Shown here: piece after piece, positions 39,560 to 52,069 of the stretch | Position numbering within the stretch: position 1 is the stretch's first letter | Layout: each line of letters opens with the position of its first letter | Source of the DNA: Owenia fusiformis | Taxonomy: Eukaryota > Annelida > Polychaeta > Sabellida > Oweniidae | Direction of reading: 5' to 3' | DNA length: 64,000 bases | Assembly (NCBI GenBank): GCA_903813345.2 | Contig: CAIIXF020000009.1 | Coordinates: 186,001 to 250,000, forward strand | Notes under the pieces: generated by a model | What the model was told of the DNA's origin: nothing | Databases searched by the model: none | Seen by the model: the letters and a program-made list of their open reading frames with translations, nothing else | Position numbers and translations under genes: made by a program

Positions 39560-40840
39560 CACGAAGGGTCCCCATATAGCAGCAGCCTCAATAAAATGCA
39601 AAATACCTGTATTGATAACTTGACTTTGACTGATTTTTGAATTGAGATGAACTTGTTGAAACCTCGTGAAACGCCAGATACTTGTACCTAGATGTGACCT
39701 TGAAATAACGTTGGCCAATACACATTGACTTTGACCTTAGGTCACCTAATCATGTGTCGTCAAGGGTCATTGTAGCCCTCAAGGTCCTTTCAACGCCAAA
39801 TACTTAGATATTAATTTTTGATCTTGAAACAAACTTGACCTAGTTACATTGGCCTTGAACTCAGTTCACCTAATCGTTGGTTGCCAAGGGTCACAGCAGC
39901 CGAAAGGACTTTAAATCACCAAATACATAGATATTGATATTTTACATAGGAATGACCTTGACTTCAGGTCACCTAATCATGCCTCATCAAGGGTCGAATC
40001 TCAGACCAATGGTAAAGAACGCGTAAACCCAGATATTGACATTTAAAGAGAGAATCGGATCTAGCAAGCAGTCTATCAAAAAAATTGTTTCAATTTTAGA
40101 ATATTTCTGGCTTACGTCATTCCTTTTCATGTCTATTATCTAAAAATCCCAAAACTGCACACTTTATTTCAGGAAAAGTAAATAGTTTACAACAATGACT
40201 TTTGTATATTTCTTCTATAAGAATGGTTACTTATCATTTACAATTTTGCACTTTTAATCTATTATAACTTCATCAATTTCTAACATATCGTAAATATTTT
40301 GTGAGATATTGTATTTGAGATTGTAAGGAATAGATAAGTACGTCAATTGTACATGTTGCTTGTAATTTTGTCACCTACATATATCTGATTCTGCCTTTAA
40401 CCTAGAATGACTTTGACATCTGACCTGAGTAGAACGCTCACTGGCCCATCAAGTATGAGGGCAAAAGGAGATGTCGAGACCTACTATAAAAGCCTGTTTG
40501 GTCTGTCTGTCATTTTGTCTGTCTGTCGGGACATCTCCTTCTACACCATTTAACCTTAGTAAGTTGGTCTCCGAAGGTCAGAGTTAAGTTCATTCAAAGG
40601 TAAACGATCAATGTCTAGGTATTTGGCGTTTGATGATACTATGGCCCTTGGCGAATTATGATTAGATGAACCGAGGTCAACATTTATGTTTCTTGTACAA
40701 GGTCATCCCAAGGTCAAAGATAAATATTTAGGTATTTTACGTTTCAAGACCTTTGGACAAATTCGATTCAATTCAAGAATCGGTCAAGGTCAAAAAATCA
40801 ATATACAGGTATTTTGTATTTTTTTGTAACGATGTATTAC
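39560..40840. repeat. Array of ~130-bp caaatacttagatattgat/ggtcacctaatcat units in two orientations
   Basis: On the left (about 39600-40030) three or four degenerate units repeat ggtcacctaatcat ... caagggtca ... ccaaatac. On the right (about 40550-40830) the same words occur in inverse. Between them lie aaggagatgtcgagacc and an inverse acatctcctt around a gtctgtctgtc run. The whole looks like a TIR element with tandem arms. Confidence 0.6.
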
Positions 40841-41589
40841 AGTTAAAATGTATACAGAGATAAAATAGGTTAGCTCCTATAGTTTCCTTGTGTATACGTT
40901 TATGTTTCTGCGTAATAACGCAGATGCGAGCAGGTAGTTACCAATCTCACCACAAGGTGGCTCGTTCGGGTCAGATAGCATGGCGGGTATGGTAGAAAGT
41001 TCCCTTTAACTTAAAGTACATCTGCTTTCGTGGTTCAATTTTCATATCACCCTTAAAATGTATCTAATAGCAATGCAAATTAAAACATGTCCAGTGAACG
41101 AAAATGCAATACAAGAATAGATATTTCACATGGGGTTATTTTTTGTATATGTAACATGGTCATTTTCACATTTTATATTATTACTGTTCATATTAATCAA
41201 TCCCTATTCATCTCAATATAACAGGTCCATAAGTAGGTTGTTTGCAGTTTTACTCTTTTAATACCATGTTCACTTTTCACCTTTTATTGAAACCAGTTAT
41301 TCAACTATGCAAACTGTGTCAGTTTTATATATCTATTGTTCCCTTATATGGTCTTTCTAACTCACATGTAGCTGAGTTTGCATTGGGTGTTGGCTTGTCA
41401 GTAGTTGTTGTAAGAGTTCATGTTGTACATTACAGAGCATTGTATTTTGAACATTGAAGTTTGAAATATACTATTTTATATATATTTTAATTTAAAGTTC
41501 GAGTTATGTTATTGCCACCCACGGGCCTTCCACACGCCCATTTATATATAACGCATTGAAACAACTTTAAAAAGTGAGCAATGTCAGTG

Positions 41590-42400
41590 TTGTGATAATA
41601 GAGAATTTCCGTTATAAGTTGTTTCACAAACTTATACGTATACTTATAGTTTAAAGGGTCTTGTCGAACTAAAATCAATTTAAATTGATTTTCATAATCT
41701 GTACCAAGTGGGGCATAACTATTCCCGATATAGCCAAGCTCCATCATCAACTAGGGACTGCGAATACAATGTCCTTTGCTAGTGTCAATTATGAACACGA
41801 TAAACTAAACTCTAGTTGACGGGTCCTTGTAGTGTACGATAAACAAGACCCTTTAAAGTGAATCACTACACGAACGAGTCGATCATTTCAAAGTTCTCAT
41901 GAAATTATAAGGTCAATTATTAAGTTTTTACGTATAAAAGGGCCTTCATACGCAGATTATAAACTTACAGAGTTGGATCTCCGCATAGTATATGTGTGGA
42001 CCTACTGGCCAGAATGGCTTATTAAAATTAATCGGCTGAATAGGCATAGTATCCAATCAAACAGCTCGACTTATTCATTAGCTGAACTAATTCTCCCTTC
42101 GTTATTTTTACAAGGTGATTCAAAACGATCATCTACAAAAAATATATTTGAGAGTAGATAAATCTGTAAAACCCGTGTGCTATATCAGCCTATTTGATTC
42201 TAGAAAACACATATGACACAACTAAACATGCTTTACATCAAGGGGGTATGGATGGTATGCCATTGGCCCTTTTATTACCGTCCTAGGAGATATTTCCCGA
42301 CGAATTAGGAAATTATGAAACACCTTGTTTATTGGGTTTATAAGTATAAGTATACGTATCAATTTTTAAAAAACTTATAACGAAAATTCTCTGATAACGC
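41590..42400. mobile_element. Inverted-repeat element with a nested 208-bp MITE (41650-41857)
   Basis: The outer arms are agagaatttccgttataagt ... and its inverse ...cttataacgaaaattctct, about 50 bases. The nested MITE has the ends tttaaagggtcttgt / acaagaccctttaaa. Confidence 0.65.
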
Positions 42401-43039
42401 CCCTCATACCTATTTATTACAGGTCGTGAAGACCATTGTTGCCTGATTTATAGCAAAACATTGACTTTTGCACGTTGATGATGATGATGATGCACCTTTT
42501 ATAATAGATCTCATATCTTAGAAGCGTATCAGTTCAAAAAAATACTAGAAGACCTAACATATTTTGCAATGCACTGCGCCTATTCATTTGGCAATTCAGT
42601 TGTAAATATCTTGAAAAAAATAAATCTTCCAAATTTGTTGAGTTTTCTTGCAGAAATCGCCTACCCCCCCCCCCCCCCTCCATCCATTTTGTATGATTTA
42701 AGCTGCTGATATTCTTCTTTAAACGAGTCGGATTTTCAAAATCTATAAGTTGGACTCCCTTTATAGAAGCTTTGAACTGAATTTGCACTGCTTAATGCTG
42801 AAATTTTATTGTTTATCCATACATTTTAAGAAAAAATGTATAAAAAAAGATGTTAAGCCAAATTTTGCCCTTAAAATTCAGAGAATGTAAAAAATTTCGA
42901 ATTTTCTATGTACAGGCCTTGTTGCCCCTTTCAGAAGCTTAATATGTAAATTATCTCATCAAACACTTCGTCCATCATTTTGAAACACTCTAATCAATCC
43001 AATCTGTGCTAGCGATTCATAGGGCGAGCCATTGGGATA

Positions 43040-43215
43040 TTTCCAGGGTTCGTACACACCTGGAAATGTCAGGGAAATTGACTTACTTGATTTCCAAGTG
43101 CTGGAAATGTCAGGTAATTTTAAAATTAGGTCAAAAGGGCCAAAGATGACCGGGAATATTGAAACGGTAGATATGTCAGGGAAATGTCAGAGAAATTTGT
43201 ATCAGTGTTGAAAAA
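43040..43215. repeat. Degenerate repeat of gaaatgtcagggaaat words
   Basis: It has four or more gg(g)aaatgtcaggg(a)aa copies, some separated by ttttaaaattag. Short repeats of this wording are common in marine invertebrate genomes (general knowledge). Confidence 0.4.
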
Positions 43216-43649
43216 ATAATGTTTCAAAAAAAAAATTAGGACTATGACAGGATATCAATGAAATCCAAAATGTAATATTTAGTTGATTCCACAGGCTAAA
43301 GTATGAAAACGTATTACATATATCTAAAAATTTTACACTGTCTTGATTAATGAATTTCATAGATCTAGAGGCCCTTCAGGAGTGGAAAACCTTAAATTAT
43401 CAGAGATTAATGTTTCCAAACTGTTTTGAAACAAACGAACGTCTTGTTTTCAACCTACACCTTGCTCCCTTCTGTCGTATTTAATAAAACAAAAATAGTA
43501 TATCACGGAGGGATACGAACCACTCACCTGGGACTTGGTTATTCACTAGCGCCATAGGCGTTCTACTATTTGGATACAACTGACGAGTCGTATTTAAGTG
43601 AGGATCATTTTGAATTGACGCTCGGTATAAATATATAATACTTTTGTTC

Positions 43650-43728
43650 TTTCATATCGGTAGCTCGTTGGTCTCATGGTTAGCGTGCCTGGCTTCCATT
43701 GTCTAGGTTAGTTGATCGAGACCCGGTC
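43650..43728 (+). repeat. tRNA-like segment in the right arm
   Basis: This is the mirror copy of 36528-36600, with A- and B-box-like words at tRNA spacing on the + strand. Confidence 0.55.
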
Positions 43729-45446
43729 ATGTCGAACTTTTTGATTTGCTTGTTGTCAAGATATGAAAAGTAGGGCAAAATCCAGAAAAAGTAGATCAAA
43801 AATACTCCAATGGAGTATAAAATTGTCACCAGGATTCCGGAATGAGACGAATGTTAACTCGTGAAATCTCGGTAGATAAAGTAGGTCAGAAAATCCGGAT
43901 TAATCCGAACAAGGTTCGGGAATTTCCGTCATAAGAAGTAGGTCAAAAATACTCCAATGGAGTATAAAATTGTCACCAGAATTCCGAAATACGACGAATC
44001 GAATCGGGAAACTTCGGTACAATAATGAAGTGCATAAAAACCGAAATGATCCGAACAACGTTCGGATAAAATCGTGAAACAGGTGTCAGGGGCTTCCCCT
44101 CATCTTTCCATACATGGTTCTAAAAGCCTTATATGGGTCTATCACGTGACATTCAAAATGACGTTCCTATATGGTTCTATGGGCCTTATATGCACTGGCA
44201 TGTAGCGATTATAGCGATACTGGATACTTTACTGAATTGTGTCGAAGTTAGACGTGTGGTGCGGAAGTTAATATGCAGATGACCATCATTTCAATGTTAT
44301 ATTGTTTGTAGGCAAATTGAGATTAGGCCATTGGAGTATTTGTTTCACGCATACATAAAGCATAACGCATTCAAGGGTCACATTTATCATTAAACCAATA
44401 ACTCAAACATATGACCTTGTACACCGACCACCTCTTGAAATCAATGCAGGCCGATTTCAACGAATGCAAACGGTGATATATAAAAGAAACATAATCAAGC
44501 ATGACCACGTCCTAACTTCTTTTGTTTTCTTTACAACTAAGCTATGACTGCAGTCTATTCAGTGTTGCGTATCGAACCTTGTTTATTATAAAAATAGTGC
44601 AACAACAAGCAGAATTCACACATTTACCTTATACTTATTCTCAACTGAAGACATTGAATTTATCTCTTAGGTTTTACATTATAAATATCTTAACATGCAG
44701 AATACGAAAATAGAGGCTTAGGCCCAACTTTGTATGGATTTTATGAGAATAATCTGATTTTAGAGAAATGAAAAGAAAAATGTCCACACCCTACACAAAA
44801 TATTTATGGTTCCCCGGGAATACGTATGTGTTGCTTGTATATTAGAATCGTATTCCAGTTACAGAAAGAAGTACATATCATGCTAAACTATATATATATA
44901 TTTATCGTCTATTATCCTTTGACAAGTAGAGTAGAGAATAAAAATAAAAAAATCAAAAAAATCAAAAAAGGAAATCAGATTAATTTTTTAGAAAACTACT
45001 TGGTATATGATAAAGCGGTCAGTTTGGATATGGGGTTTATCCCTCGTGAGATATGCACGTCTACCTTTGGTCCCTATGGTCCATCACTGACCATCAGGTA
45101 GATATAGAGATTATCCTATATGAGGTTCAGGATATTGGGATTACCCCGAGGCAAATATAATATATCTGTCCAAGGGCCGCAGGTCCCGAGGGAAAATATA
45201 TTTTATTCCATAATACTAATGTTTTCCCAGGGAAATATGAATGAATTAAAATCGTATTGTCCCCGGGAAAAAATCGTATTGGAGCGTATTACATGAAAAA
45301 ATCGTATTGTCCCCGTGAAAAAATCGTATTGGAGCGTATTGACCTATTTTTTAGTTTCCCGGTTATTTTATTTATTTATTTTATTTTTCAAATGTGCATT
45401 TATTAATATAACGTTTGCATTATCCAAATGTAACATTCTAGAGGGA

Positions 45447-45660
45447 TGTATTATGGAATAAATAGGTTATTTCCGGTCAGGATTGAATATGGGTTCTGTT
45501 CCTCGGAAAATATGGTATTGACCTTGGGCAATATGATATTGACACTCGGTCGCTGCGCTCCCTCAGTCAATATGATATTACCCTTCAGTCAATATCATAT
45601 TGTCCCTCGGAATAAAACCCACTATTCAATCCCTCCCAGTAAATAACCTATATGTATTCC
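45447..45660. repeat. ~200-base imperfect hairpin with ctgcgctccctcagtcaata words
   Basis: The left side ggaataaataggttatttcc, gattgaatatgggtt, cctcgg and tatgatattgacactcgg is mirrored by the right side ccctcagtcaatatgatatt ... aataaaacccactattcaat ... ggtaaataacctatatg-like sequence. Related gtcccttcggtccctcggg words occur near 45170 and 46330. Confidence 0.7.
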
Positions 45661-45775
45661 ATACCTGATGAGGTTTCAGGGGCATATCAACCGGGAATAT
45701 ATTCCATATCCGGCAAATATTTTTCGTATGCCCCGCTCCGACGGAGCTCCGGGACATATAAATCGTATGTCCGGC

Positions 45776-46176
45776 TCAAAAAAAAAATTTTAAATAAATT
45801 CTGGAAAAAAAATTGAAAAAAATTGTGGAAAAAAATGTTGTAAATAAATTTTGAAAAAAATTATGCCAAAAAAAGGTGAAAAAAAAGTTTGGAAAAAAAA
45901 TTTGAAAAAAATTCCTTTCATTTTTGAAAAAAATCTGAAAATAAAAACTTGAAAAAATTGTGAATTTTTTTTCATTGGAAAAAAATCTGAAAATAAAAAT
46001 TTGAAAAAAATGTGGAAAAAATTATGTAAAAAAATTTTGAAAAAAATTTGAAAAAAAAATTGTGAAAATATTCTGTAAAAAAAATAATGCAAAAAAATGT
46101 GAAAAAATGTTGAAAAAAAAATTTGGACAAAAAATTTGAAAAAAAACATTTGGAAAAAATTTGAATTTTTTTTGAA
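45776..46176. repeat. Low-complexity minisatellite, tttgaaaaaaattgtggaaa type
   Basis: It holds degenerate ~14-base units dominated by A-runs separated by tgtg/tttg. The Phe-rich frame on the minus strand across it is an artefact. Confidence 0.85.
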
Positions 46177-47022
46177 AATGATAACATATTTTGCAAGTAA
46201 CACACCAGAGCATATGGGATACATGCTTATTATTTCAAACCTCATCGGGTATGGAATACAACAGTTATGCACGGTCGGTTTGGATACGGGAAATATCCCT
46301 TGGGTTTTACAATACATCTTCCCTTGGTCCCTTCGGTCCCTCGGGAAGATATATTGTATATCCCTCGGGATATTCCCTGTATCCAAAACATCCCAGTGCA
46401 TAACCCCTATATATTGGCCAAGGGATAATCCCAATATCCTGAACCGACTATAGGATAATATGTTTATCCCATACCAATCTTGGCCATCTGGTTCACATTG
46501 TCAAATCGTGGAAATATTTTAGAATATTCATGTCCAGTTTTGTTTTCTTGGCCGTGGGAGGATTTTCATGTTCTCTCAAATATTCCCATATTTATTTTCT
46601 CGAATTTTGTATTGATTAAGTGGATGCTCCTTCCCTTTTTTAACCATCAAACAGACCCCGAGTGTCTGTGTTTTCTCCATTGCCGTTTACAGTCATTCCG
46701 CGAACGTTACAAATTATGAACAAATATGCGAGCGGCGATTATGACGTAGCGGCAGATATACTATATCTGCCCGCTCGGAGCGGGACGTAAAGCTTTATCC
46801 CATGGTTGCAATGATATAGATCGAATATCATATGATGATATATTTGATATGTGGATCAAGATATCATATTTTAGCAAACAATTTACAAACCATCGAATAT
46901 CACTTTTAAACTATCGAATATCACGTCTTAAAAAGTGATATTCGATGGTTTCGAATTTTTTCAAAAAATGAATTTTGAATATTTGATGACGTAAATCAAG
47001 ATAATTTCTACTCGCATCTTGT

Positions 47023-47205
47023 CTATTCCACAGGTTTGGGAAAGTGTACAGGAAAATCTCCATGTTCAATTGATGTATGATCAATATACGAATCGAATGT
47101 ATTCTCGTGTGCATTGCAATATCCACATTGAAACATCTTTGGCCTGCAATGGACGTATAATGAATTAGAATATGAGGCCGTGTTATCATTCAAATGTAAA
47201 GTCAT
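47023..47205 (-). CDS. Short frame with one C2H2-like zinc finger
   Basis: It has 60 codons on the minus strand inside the 3.4-kb TIR element. FQCGYCNAHENTFDSYIDH followed by TSIEH gives C-x2-C-x12-H-x4-H. It may be a piece of a transposon protein or chance. No further coding sequence joins it. Confidence 0.3.
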   Translation of the reverse strand: MTLHLNDNTASYSNSLYVHCRPKMFQCGYCNAHENTFDSYIDHTSIEHGDFPVHFPKPVE

Positions 47206-48184
47206 GGTATTGGGTTCAAGTTAATATCAGATTCAATGCAAATTAATCATTTAATATCAGATGCGCGATCAGTCCAATAATGTAATTTCAGGTCATCAGT
47301 TCGATATCTAGCAGTTGTTCTAACGACACGGTATTACTAGCCTATCATATTATAAGTACACACACATATAAATAAATCAAACTGGTACACGATATAAGCA
47401 CGACTGCTCTTTCAATTGAGTATACATGTGGATAAACTTATCCGGAAGCCAACACAGACACGTTTAGACGATGCTATTTTCAGTTCAGTGTAAGAGTAAA
47501 TGCCCGGATATCGAAGCTTTTTCGTGTAAAGTTTTAACCAAGCATGTAGAATCGGGTTATATTGCGTGTAGAATTTATCGATATCAGGGCCGCTACATGC
47601 CAGTGTATATGGATCTTTCGAAGACGTGACCTAATACCAAATCAAAATCAAAATTTTACCTTGACCATTGGATGGGATTTCATAGAAAATATCAAAGAAA
47701 ACATATCCTCGTGATCCTTAATCACTTAAATTCGATAATTTTATCTTAACCCCTTGATGGAATTTTATGAAAGAAGTTATGAAAACACATCATCGTGTAA
47801 GGGTTTTCACCTAAATTAGCTCGTTTTATTTTGACCCTTCAATTGAATTTCATTGAAAAATGTTTAATGAATAATATCATCATGTTATGATTTGTATTTA
47901 AATAAGACCGTTTCATCTAAATACTTGCTGGATAATATTTCATAAAAAAATGCACTTTAAAAATATTTCAGGATTTGCCTTAATTTATCAATGTAATGTA
48001 AGTATTAGATTGACTCTCAAATAGGGTTCTATTTTAACTTTTTTTATTGAAATTAATACTAGGCAGGACTCACTCTCTAAATAGCTAATAAAAATTCAAC
48101 CCTTGGATGTTATTTCGTTGAAAAAAAATATGACAAGTCCAGAATCAAATGATTTGTCCAGAACCTCTTAAGATCCTGTTAGTT

Positions 48185-48641
48185 CTATCTCCGTATCTTG
48201 TTCTCAAGGGGGTAAAGACTAAATATAAGATTAAATTCTTGTAGGGTGGTCAAATGAATATACAATCAATAATTTATGAAAAATAGTCATTGATGATACA
48301 TAGATGAATGATTGCTGTTTGCTTAGAGAATATTTGAAGTACTGTTATTTGTAACCAAACAATGAAATTCTATGTTAAGTGAGCTACAGCGATAGAAAGT
48401 ATTTTTACTTAAGTGCTGGGTTTACATCAATATTCATTTAAGCCATTTTGCTATACTTTTGGGTGGTTGTTCTCTTATTCAATATTTGAAGATATAGGCA
48501 ATTTCAAGCTATGTGACACATGTGACAATAAATACAGTTTAGAAGTTCGGAGATTTTTTACTAATAGTCCACGTTTTGTAACACCCTCTTTAGAAGAATG
48601 ATATGTTCCTTAAATCCTTCCAGATTTGGCAATTGTGTACA
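48185..48641. other. Intergenic, nothing recognised
   Basis: It is AT-rich, with no frame of note and no clear repeat. Confidence 0.4.
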
Positions 48642-50134
48642 CTGTTCCACAGCTGGATGACTCAAACTGCAGTTGGATTCATTCAAGATGGTTACCGAGA
48701 TTCTTTCGTTTTCGATAACCCTCCGATTTCAGCTAAACTAAGTTGAATCTTGATTACAAAAGTTTCGCCATGCAAATTAATAAAACTACGATTGTATTCA
48801 ACCACAAATATATGCCCAAACACCCGCAATATTAGAGAAAACGGTTTCACTTAGAATGACTCTAACTGAAGTTGATGATCTACGAGGCCCTATCAGAAAG
48901 TTTCTTGCCGAGTGCTCTCAATTTTTTTATTTCTTGAGATTTTAACATGAATTTTTTACAGGATATACCATTGGTACATACAACATTGCTTGTAAGATGA
49001 CATAAATTATTTATTAATTGAATGAGATTTACAAAAAAATACAGATGTTTCTGGATTTGAAATTACCTAGGGTGGAGCAGCTGTCACTGTTTGTAATGAG
49101 GGCGATTTCACGCCATTCCTTGATACTTGGGTCATAATGGAGGGTCTTTACATGCCTCACATGCCTTCAAAATAATCTCCCCCGAATGAGATACACTTCC
49201 TGCTTCTGGTGACATGATCTCTGAATACAAGATTTTCAATGGAATCAGATATTCTATAGAGGCTGCTATTGAAGGCTTCAACTATTGATTTATCGTCCTC
49301 AAATTTCAATCCGCGGAGAGGCTTTTTCGCCTCGTGAAACAAGTAGTAATCACATGGTGTCAAATCCTATCATGCCACTCATAAACAGCAGGACGGGACA
49401 TGGTTTCCTCTCCACATGCATTCTGTATCGTCTGTAGTGTCTCTTGTCTGCTTAACCGCAATTTTACGCAAAATTGTTTCACTTATTTTAAAAATCAATC
49501 AATCATCCATGAACAAAATGACTGCCAATCAAAGTAGGTGGGCATAACATACTATGACTAGAATATTATGACATCACTTAAGCAGTGTTACCATAGCAAC
49601 AATTCAGTTGAACACATCGGACATTCAAAACTATACAAAAAGTGATGATACAAGTGTGTATGTGGTTGCTAAAAGAGATAAAGTAGGTTAGGCTCAGCTA
49701 CAAAATAGAGCTGCTCCACCTTTCCTTGAATGTGGTTGCTATAGCAACATCTTAGTCAACAGTAAACATCGAATACCCAAATAATATGTGTAAACTAAAG
49801 GTAAATGGTGTATGTATATTCTGTAAAAAATTCAGGTTAAAATGTAAAGAAACAAAAAATGAGAGCATTTGGTAAGAAACTTTCTGATCGGGCCTCGTAT
49901 GTCATCATTATGTCATCATCAACTTCAGTTAGTGTCATTCTTAAGGAAGCCATTTCTTTAAAATTCTCCAATATCGCGGTTGTTTGAGCATTTATTTGTG
50001 GAATTACCATCGTAGCTTTATTAATTTGCGTGGCGAAAGTTTAGCTGAAACGGAGGTTTATCAAAAACGACAAAATGTCGGCAACCATCTTGAATGAAAC
50101 TAACTGCAGTTAGAGTCATCCAGCTGTGGAACAG
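48642..50134. mobile_element. Inverted-repeat element (~290-base arms) enclosing a deleted mariner
   Basis: The left arm 48642 to about 48928 (ctgttccacagctggatgac ...) is mirrored by about 49853-50134 (...gagtcatccagctgtggaacag). The 0.9 kb in the middle contains the mariner remnant 49071-49720. Confidence 0.75.
49071..49720 (-). mobile_element. Internally deleted mariner transposon
   Basis: The edges ggtggagcagct and agctgctccacc are inverse. On the minus strand, near 49370-49440, is a helix-turn-helix-like piece (ACGEETMSRPAVYEWHDR). Directly after it, at 49363-49157, is the C-terminal end with TPCDYYLFHEAKKPLRGLKF (third catalytic Asp region) and RKCISFGGDYFEG. The middle of the transposase is missing, so it is non-autonomous. 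Confidence 0.75.
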
Positions 50135-50404
50135 CGATGTAGTTCCGGTTTCAAAATGCGATTTCAACTTAGAAGTTGATACTGTAATTGCTTGAATTTT
50201 CACAAATCAATTCCCTCGATTAGGAAATGAGGGAATTAGTCTTCGAGAAATGTTCCTCCCTCGTGGTTTTTTTTTCATTTAAAAGTAGAAGTTGCAGAAT
50301 AAGTTCGCCTGAAAACCTTTACCGAAACCTCTCTCATATCGAAAGGCAAAACGTTATGTAGTCTTTAAAAGGTTTTTAATAGCAATAATAGCAATATAAT
50401 AGCA

Positions 50405-50595
50405 ATAGTCTTGTTTAAGGACCCCTATTCTTACTATTGAAAATGGATTCTACCAATACCCCCCCCCCCGTGTGAATCTACTTGTCGAGACTCTTAGAAG
50501 AACTCCAAGTTGATTGAGTCTCAACAAATAGATTCATATGAGAGTATTAGTAGAATTCGTTTTCAATAGAAAAAAGGCATTCTTAAACAGGACAT
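50405..50595. mobile_element. ~190-bp MITE
   Basis: The ends ttgtttaaggacccctattc and the imperfect inverse ...aaaaggcattcttaaacagg, with attgaaaatggattctacca mirrored by tagtagaattcgttttcaat. A run of C lies inside. Confidence 0.65.
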
Positions 50596-50599
50596 TAAA

Positions 50600-52060
50600 C
50601 TAAAGCCTTTTTGAAAAGTTTGGTTAGGTCTGATGGTTATAACACCTTTTACACTCCATGTATATATCACGAAGCTTTATAGGAAAAGGCATGTTGCATT
50701 GCAACAATAATTCTAGTAGAATACAGAAAGCACTGTGCAAGAGGTAAAGTTTGTAATGCAATTTAAATGTGACAATATAGCGACACCTTTTAGGCGACTT
50801 CCTTGAATTCCCTAGCAAATAAAAAACGAGTTAGTGTAGATTTCTTTCATAGTGAATGTCAACGAGCATTTCAAATTGCTCAATTTTGATTCAGGATAAA
50901 ATAGCAAAGATAAAAATTGTCTATTGTTGCCTTATTTTATGACTAGACAAATGTTAGATATATAAGACATACATGTAGCCTACGAGTGTATTTTGCATCT
51001 ACAATTCAACATAGATGGAGATTGAATAAAGACTGTATCATGCCCCACGTACGTTAGTAGAGTTTCTATACAAAGCCGTGCCAAACTTCTATCATACATC
51101 CTAATGTACAATGCACAATAGTTTCTGATCTCTTGAGAGATCACTAAAATAATTTTTTCTAGTGGCATTTGGCATATATTTTGAATGATATGCTACCTTT
51201 GATAGAAATGTGGATCAAATATCATATTGTATGAAATTAAGGAAATATTACAAAAGGGATAATCAAAACGCTAGATATTTACTGTAGTCTAACTTTGTAT
51301 TGTCCTGCATTGTACTACATCTTCATTATCGATCAAAGTGGAGATATATGCAAATGATATCATTCACAAAAGGTAAATTTATGTAAAATATAAATATCTG
51401 TTTTTAATGTTTATAATGTGTCAATTCAATAAAGGTAATTGTTCTATTTAACAAAGCAAAACAATGCTACATTTTTGTTCTTTTTTCTGATTGTATTTGA
51501 CCAGATTAAATGCTCTAAGAACGGGAAAAATTGACCCACAATTGACGGGCAGACTGCAGTCCTATATACCGAGCGAATAACCGCTCGTTAACCAACCAAA
51601 TCAAATAAGTCTCATCATGAATTTCTTGCTTAAAGTGATATTGCGATTTACTGTATAGACAATAAAATGGTTCAAAATAACGCTTTTTCTGGCTATAGAC
51701 ATACTAGACATGATGGTCTAACACTTTCTTTGGTGAACCTATTTTCAAAATATGCATGAGGATCCATTCAAAGTCGATGTATAACCCTTTAAAAATCCAA
51801 ATTTAGACTGATGACTAAAAAGTTCTAAAGACTTTTATTTTTCTCGGTAGACCGAAGTAAATTTACGAGTCGTGTAAATGGTGATACTGTTCTTTTATGA
51901 AGGGGGGAGTCAAAACAGTACTATTAGAATCCATAGTAAGCATTCGGAGATCATTTAGAAGCATTTAAATCGAGTCCATGGCAAAATTGAAATAACTGAA
52001 ATCTGTACACGTCTTCTTCTTTGTCTTCTTCGCGGACGTCACAGAATGTTACGCGGAATA
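50600..52060. other. Intergenic, only a fragment of the 36911 element
   Basis: Near 51030-51080 actgtatcatgccccacgta and a following tacaaagccgtg match the arm of the element at 36911-38061. Nothing else is recognised. Confidence 0.5.
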
Positions 52061-52069
52061 TGGCGTACA

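Larger units (their letters stand above)
44193..47605. mobile_element. 3.4-kb TIR element with perfect 6-bp target duplication
   Basis: The terminal inverted repeats are cactggcatgtagcg and cgctacatgccagtg. The flanks tatatg (44187-44192 and 47606-47611) are a perfect target duplication: the intact arm at 36060 has the site only once. The inside holds inverted gggataatcccaatatcctg blocks (about 45085-45140 and 46415-46460), a hairpin at 45447-45660, an A-run minisatellite at 45776-46176, and a short zinc-finger-like frame. A CACTG start recalls CMC (CACTA/Chapaev) elements, but those make 2-4 bp duplications; no transposase is visible. Confidence 0.85.
35506..48180. mobile_element. 12.7-kb long-TIR (foldback-type) DNA element with 4-bp target duplication
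   Basis: The ends aacaggatcttaagaggttc ... and its inverse ...gaacctcttaagatcctgtt are flanked by agtt on both sides (35502-35505, 48181-48184). The left arm runs 35506 to about 36906. The matching right arm is in two blocks, about 43347-44192 and 47612-48180, split by the insertion 44193-47605. The arms are about 1.4 kb and highly similar. Between them are several other elements. No transposase is recognised, so it is non-autonomous or has lost its gene. Confidence 0.85.

Noticed and set aside
45790-46434. 214-codon Phe-rich minus strand frame
   Set aside because: It is produced by the A-run minisatellite; there is no domain or codon pattern of a gene.
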